This document shows, piece after piece, positions 35,056-36,695 of a stretch of 36,695 bases of DNA (position 1 is the first letter of the stretch; every line of letters begins with the position of its first letter). The notes under the pieces are model-generated. The model made no database searches and was not told the DNA's origin. It worked only from the letters and a program-made list of their open reading frames with translations. The position numbers were made by a program, and so were the translations under genes. The DNA is from Parachlorella kessleri (lineage: Eukaryota; Chlorophyta; Trebouxiophyceae; Chlorellales; Chlorellaceae). Where the stretch lies: the NCBI GenBank assembly GCA_001598975.1, contig BBXU01000342.1:1-36695 (forward strand), given 5' to 3'.

Positions 35056-36641
35056 ATGACGGGTCCACAGCTGGGTTTGCTGCTGCTGGGAACGTGCTTG
35101 GCCCTGCTCCCTCAAAGTCGTGGAGAGCCCGTCTCGCTACCCGTCTCTCTGTTCGGGCTCACAGACACCAACCTTACGAGCAAGCGCAGCGACAGCAGCA
35201 CGGCCTTGGTAGCTGCGGGTGAGGACGGCTTGTGGGTCGCCTCTGCTGGCACTTCGGGGACATGCACCCCAGCTTGTGTGTCTGCCTGATTTGTCAGTGG
35301 GCTGAACACCAGCTGCTGTTGTTCAACTCTGCACAGTGGTACGCAGGCGATGGCAAGGTTCAGCTGAAGCTATGTGAGTGCGAGCGAGCAACAGGCGCGC
35401 CCAGTGGCTTGTCTTGTAACAAGCAGGGCTGGTTTATCACCTCCTTTGAGCGGCAGGGTCAGTGGGTGAGTGAGAGATTTGGTGGCGCATTGTGGCAAGC
35501 AAATTGTTGAGTTAACGTGTGTGCGCCCTTGTCTGGTCAGCACCTGGGTTGTCAAACAGTGAGCAGGGCTCCATGGGGGAAGCTATGGTTCCCTGCAGTA
35601 GGATAGCAGTCCTTTGGGGTGAGAGTGAGCGTGGGGCCCTGCTGGATCCAAAATGGGCAGGTCGAACCAGCCAACGTTTAGGAAGCCTTCCCATCGTCCT
35701 TTCCCCTGATTCTTGCAACCACTCAGCCCTCGTGTCGCACTCCATCCCAGGTTGGGGCTTGGTGCCGCCTTCCTCAGGCCTCTGCTGCCGGCCCTGCTTG
35801 CTGTACGAACTGCCAATGGACCCCTGCTGTGCACCGCACTGCTGTAGGTTGCCGGTGGGGGCTTTGTGCCCTTGTCCCACGCCATCTGTTGCCGGCCCTG
35901 CCTGCCCAACGAGCTGCCGCCAGACCCCTCTGGGAGGATACCTGACGGCGAGAAGCCGCTGGCGATTGTGTCCCTGGGCTGCCACCCCTCAACTGACGAG
36001 CTGCCTGTGCGGTGCGAGGGCAGTGGTCGCAGCTTTGCCTCAGGTAAGGGTTGTGATATTGTTGCATGTTGGAATTGTCGTGGGAGGGCTTGCGGTCTGT
36101 GACACTGCTGTCGAGCCTGGGTTCTGTGTATGTTGACGGTACGGCAATGCGCACAGCCTCGCCTCTTCTGAGCCCTAAGCCATATTCCCCCTGAAGAATA
36201 TGTATTGCTCTGTGCAGTCCTTAGCTCTGGAAGCAGTAAGGTTGGGTCAGGGGTGGCACCCTTGCTGGTGGTGGCTGTGCACCCGGCGCACTGCTATGTG
36301 TATGCTTCAGCTTCGGTAGTGCTATGAGGTGCTGTATGGTGATGAAATGAAGGCAAAATCTCAGGCAAGGCCCTGGTTCGGAGGCAGTGAGTATGCGGGT
36401 CCTTAGCCTGTGCCGTCATGTCTGCCGCAGGCTTTTCTGAGGCAGTGCGGGTCTTCACTGCGGCTGACACGTTCTACCCTGTCAACACCATCAACTGCTG
36501 CACGCCCTCGCTGCTTCTGGAGAACGGGGACGCGTGGGAGTTGGAGCGCTGCGACTGCCACGATTCGCACGACCCTACCTACCCCATTAACTGTGGGGGC
36601 CTGGATACCGACGAGCTGCTGTTTGGCTACATATTCTACAG
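35056..36641 (+). CDS. Secreted cysteine-rich protein, 5' part (gene F)
   Basis: Gene runs past the window edge; function not recognised. Exon 1 (35056-35218) encodes a clear signal peptide ([18 protein letters not shown]) followed by [11 protein letters not shown]. An ATG 11 codons upstream in frame (35023) is less likely because it would bury the signal. The two last visible exons are firm: 35848-36043 ([33 protein letters not shown]) and 36431-36641 ([37 protein letters not shown]), joined in phase 1. What lies between exon 1 and 35848 is unresolved: a possible exon 35337-35373 ([12 protein letters not shown]) and another starting at 35778 ([15 protein letters not shown]), but not all phases agree. 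The many cysteines and the signal peptide imply an extracellular or cell-wall protein; that is inference. Confidence 0.6.
35751..35935 (+). repeat. Partial exon duplication in gene F
   Basis: 35751-35835 and 35848-35935 are diverged copies. Both begin with GTTG directly after an acceptor AG and share TGCCGGCCCTGC, a coding stretch CCRPCL..ELP.DP, and GACCCC. The second copy continues into the firm exon 35848-36043. The first may be an alternative exon or a decayed duplicate. Confidence 0.75.
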
Positions 36642-36660
36642 GTGGGCAATTTGTTGTGTT

Positions 36661-36691
36661 GTGTGTGTGTGTGTGTGGTGGGGGGTGGGGG
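36661..36691. repeat. (GT)n and G-rich tract at the window edge
   Basis: Eight GT units (36661-36676), then runs of G. It lies in the gene F intron after the exon ending at 36641. Confidence 0.95.
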
Positions 36692-36695
36692 GGTC

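Noticed and set aside
35512..35985. 157-codon minus-strand frame opposite gene F
   Set aside because: It is antisense to the cysteine-rich exons and lacks any domain or splice support.

Overview
This window is nuclear DNA of a eukaryote, most likely a green alga (chlorophyte). Every gene is split into short exons joined at AG|GT...CAG| junctions. The introns are mostly 150-700 bases and GC-rich. The peroxisomal receptor has the plant/green-algal layout, and TGTAA (the usual chlorophyte poly(A) signal) occurs in some 3' flanks. The species cannot be named from the sequence. Gene models below were built by hand from splice sites, reading phase and protein similarity between paralogues.

Layout. 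Positions 899-18528 (minus strand) hold three tandem paralogous genes, here called A (899-6359), B (8051-12436) and C (13906-18528). Each encodes a secreted-type DOMON domain fused to a cytochrome b561 membrane core. All three have ten coding exons with identical intron positions and phases (0,1,0,2,0,2,0,2,0) and proteins of 425, 415 and 417 residues. Positions 18529-19733 are intergenic and hold two short retroposon-like insertions that share one target sequence. Positions 19734-25601 (minus) hold gene D, about 812 residues in 13 exons. It has an N-terminal globular domain that looks like a START/SRPBCC fold, a long low-complexity middle and a probable C-terminal membrane anchor; I do not recognise the family with certainty. 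Positions 26444-34642 (minus) hold a complete 16-exon PEX5 gene (786 residues), the PTS1 import receptor. From 35056 to the window edge (plus) lies the 5' part of gene F, a secreted cysteine-rich protein of unknown function, divergently arranged with PEX5.

How the genes relate. A-C form a gene-family array likely to act in transmembrane electron transfer (ascorbate, ferric-reductase or monodehydroascorbate-type chemistry). D, PEX5 and F have no obvious functional link with it. The most notable sequence-level observation is that six of the 27 introns in A-C begin with GC instead of GT (intron 4 in all three genes, intron 6 in A and C, intron 9 in C), each in the context AG|GCAAG. None of the introns I could place in D, PEX5 or F does. 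Other points of interest are tandem duplications that copied a splice donor (PEX5 intron 7) or a splice acceptor (D intron 3), a partial exon duplication in F, and the stacked insertions at 18748-19217. I found no CRISPR array, rRNA, tRNA or intact transposon.
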